64,000 bases of DNA from Strigamia acuminata. Taxonomy: Eukaryota; Arthropoda; Chilopoda; Geophilomorpha; Linotaeniidae. The stretch covers positions 3,348,001 to 3,412,000 of the forward strand of contig OX442323.1 of NCBI GenBank assembly GCA_949358305.1, given 5' to 3'. A program made the translations under genes and the position numbers. Shown here piece after piece: positions 62,400-64,000 of the stretch (positions are counted from its first letter, which is position 1; each line of letters begins with the position of its first letter). Under the pieces are notes generated by a model. That model searched no databases. It worked only from the letters and a program-made list of their open reading frames with translations, and was not told the DNA's origin.

Positions 62400-62830
62400 A
62401 CCGTATTTTACAGGACCATAAGACGCATCTTTATCAGTCAGTTTTTAGAAAAAAATATTTTTTGACTAAAAGACACAAAAAGACAATTTTTATAAAAAAA
62501 AAAAAAAAAAATTATTACAAAAAATACTTAAATTTTATTTTTAATTATTATTTGGAGTATAAGACATACCCCAATTTTTGGTCGACTTTTTAAAGTAAAA
62601 AAAGTGTTAGTGATATTGAATTGAGAGACTCGGAGCACGCCTTACTGTATGGGTGGCTTTATTCGGACTGGGGGTTAAAACTGTACATGGGGTGGTCATG
62701 GTTATATGACACTACATAAGTAGACTAAATAATCATTGGCGCCACTCATGTGACACCACACTACAGAATACCACATTGCCATACTGTAATGTAAGCACAA
62801 AAGTGCGTCTTACGGTCTGCAAAGTACAGT
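62400..62830. mobile_element. Terminal-inverted-repeat DNA element, 431 bp
   Basis: accgtattttacaggaccat + aagacgca at the left faces tgcgtcttacggtctgcaaa + gtacagt at the right (about 28 bp, a few mismatches). An inner ataagacatacccc resembles the end again. No transposase frame and no certain target duplication. Confidence 0.65.
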
Positions 62831-63032
62831 AACTCTTCGCGTGGCATTTGAAAAGAAAACTACGAGATATTCAGTACACCAGGCCTTAGAAAGAGCGATG
62901 GGATGACATTTTGAAAGACCCTATCTTGAATTTGCATCGAGAAGTCGGGGAAACCACAAAAAGCTCCTATTAAAAGTATGTGGCAGATGTTCTTGCCATA
63001 GGGAAGAGCAACGTTGAGTCAGTCAAGGATAT

Positions 63033-63534
63033 TGTTACGTGGCTAAATGGGGATTGATTTAGTCCTACGTGACATGAATTTGATCAAGAATGACACAGGG
63101 TTTTATATGTAAAATGCCTATTGGCTTTATTATTCAAAGTCGGACATTTACTAATGTAAATGTTCGGTCAACAGCTCTTATTACATTTGTTCATTTATTA
63201 ACCTAAAATATAAATCATTCATTCAAATCAAATAAATAACTAAATAAGGATGATGCTGTTGTCAATTCAATTCAGTTTAGAAAACCTAGTCCTGCCTGAC
63301 CGTCAACCGGCTGGCAGTAGTAGGTGAAGGTAACAGGTTGAGACTCAAAAGAGATCTGAGCTCTCTGGCTTAATCAACTCACTAAGTAAACTCCTATTCC
63401 CCCTATCAACTAAGTTGAACGGTCTGTGCATCTAATTAGGTGCACAGCGCCGTCTAGTGAGAATTCATTGTATTAAATGCCTAAACAGAGCGAGCAGAGC
63501 CAGCCGATACACGGTACGGCTCTACCGCGTAACA
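63033..63534. mobile_element. Solo LTR (Ty3/gypsy-like), 502 bp
   Basis: Begins TGTTACGTGGCTAAATGGGG and ends ACCGCGTAACA. The 4-bp duplication ATAT lies at 63029-63032 and 63535-63538. TG...CA ends, inverted TGTTACG/CGTAACA, length and 4-bp duplication fit a solo LTR. No internal region is present. Confidence 0.72.
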
Positions 63535-64000
63535 ATATGGTTACCCATCCAAGTATTGACTACAAGGTCCAATATTGCTTAAGCCGTGTTATATTGAAAA
63601 CGGTAATGAGTAAGGAAGACTCTTTGGTATTTACAAACAGCAAATAAATCACTTTGGACGCCAGGAGAGGAAGCGAGGGAGTGTGGGCTTTAGTGGTGGC
63701 GCTGCAATCGGTCAGAGAAGCGACAGAAACAATATAAAGCGGATGAAATGTGTAAATTGTAAAAAGTTTGCATTTCTTTGACTTTTGAATTGCAGGCGTC
63801 GGAATGCGAGTTTTATTTTGCACGTATGATTTATTCGGCCGACGTAACAAGAATTAAATGTTCCGATCCGAGTTGCGTATTGGAAAACCATTATATCGAA
63901 AGCAAGGAATGCACTCACCTTTAAAAGCTGGTGGCGCTCTATCAAATTGAAATATTGTATGACGTAGTTGAGCATTAGTTACTGCACGAGATGGAGGCTA

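Larger units (their letters stand above)
59965..64000 (+). other. Receptor intron after exon C (partial)
   Basis: Starts with gtgagt after the complete Leu codon at 59962-59964 and runs past the window edge. It contains a terminal-inverted-repeat element (62400-62830) and a solo LTR (63033-63534). In 59965-62390 and 63540-64000 I see no exon, RNA gene or clear repeat. No continuation of the receptor domain was found in any frame. Confidence 0.8.

Overview
This is eukaryotic, AT-rich, intron-dominated DNA. Three exons on the + strand encode consecutive pieces of the amino-terminal domain of an AMPA-type ionotropic glutamate receptor. The wording is closest to the arthropod GluRIA/GluRIB lineage, so the source is very probably an arthropod with a large genome. 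I cannot name the species from the sequence.

Layout. Exon A (1628-1780), exon B (36486-36743) and exon C (59714-59964) splice without a gap in phases 1, 1, 1 and 0. They give 220 continuous codons spread over 58.3 kb. The signal-peptide exon lies left of the window. The rest of the receptor (end of the amino-terminal domain, ligand-binding domain, pore) lies to the right. No other protein-coding gene, rRNA, tRNA or CRISPR array was recognised. Almost every other open frame is a chance frame or low complexity.

The introns (at least 1.6 kb, 34.7 kb, 23.0 kb and at least 4.0 kb) are full of small non-autonomous DNA transposons. A family of about 400 bp with a TA target site has four copies, at 13.7, 16.4, 41.3 and 47.9 kb, plus a fragment at 40.0 kb. 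A 490-bp family has two equal-length copies in opposite orientation (48.1 and 53.7 kb), one nested in a copy of the first family. Others are Tigger/pogo-like elements (2.9, 14.1, 35.1 kb), two elements with CAGGGTG ends (11.7, 25.7 kb), piggyBac-like TTAA insertions, a Helitron-like element (50 kb), a perfect 142-bp palindrome (47.7 kb), a hAT end (23.7 kb), a solo LTR with ATAT target duplication (63.0 kb) and a decayed non-LTR retrotransposon (39.4-40.5 kb). Several minisatellites stand out: four different arrays share a 31-bp period, and two of these are copies of one dispersed repeat 52 kb apart.

There is no operon-like system here. The parts that could act together are the receptor exons and the intronic inverted repeats. 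The repeats could fold in the very long pre-mRNA and so affect splicing, editing or small-RNA production. That is inference.
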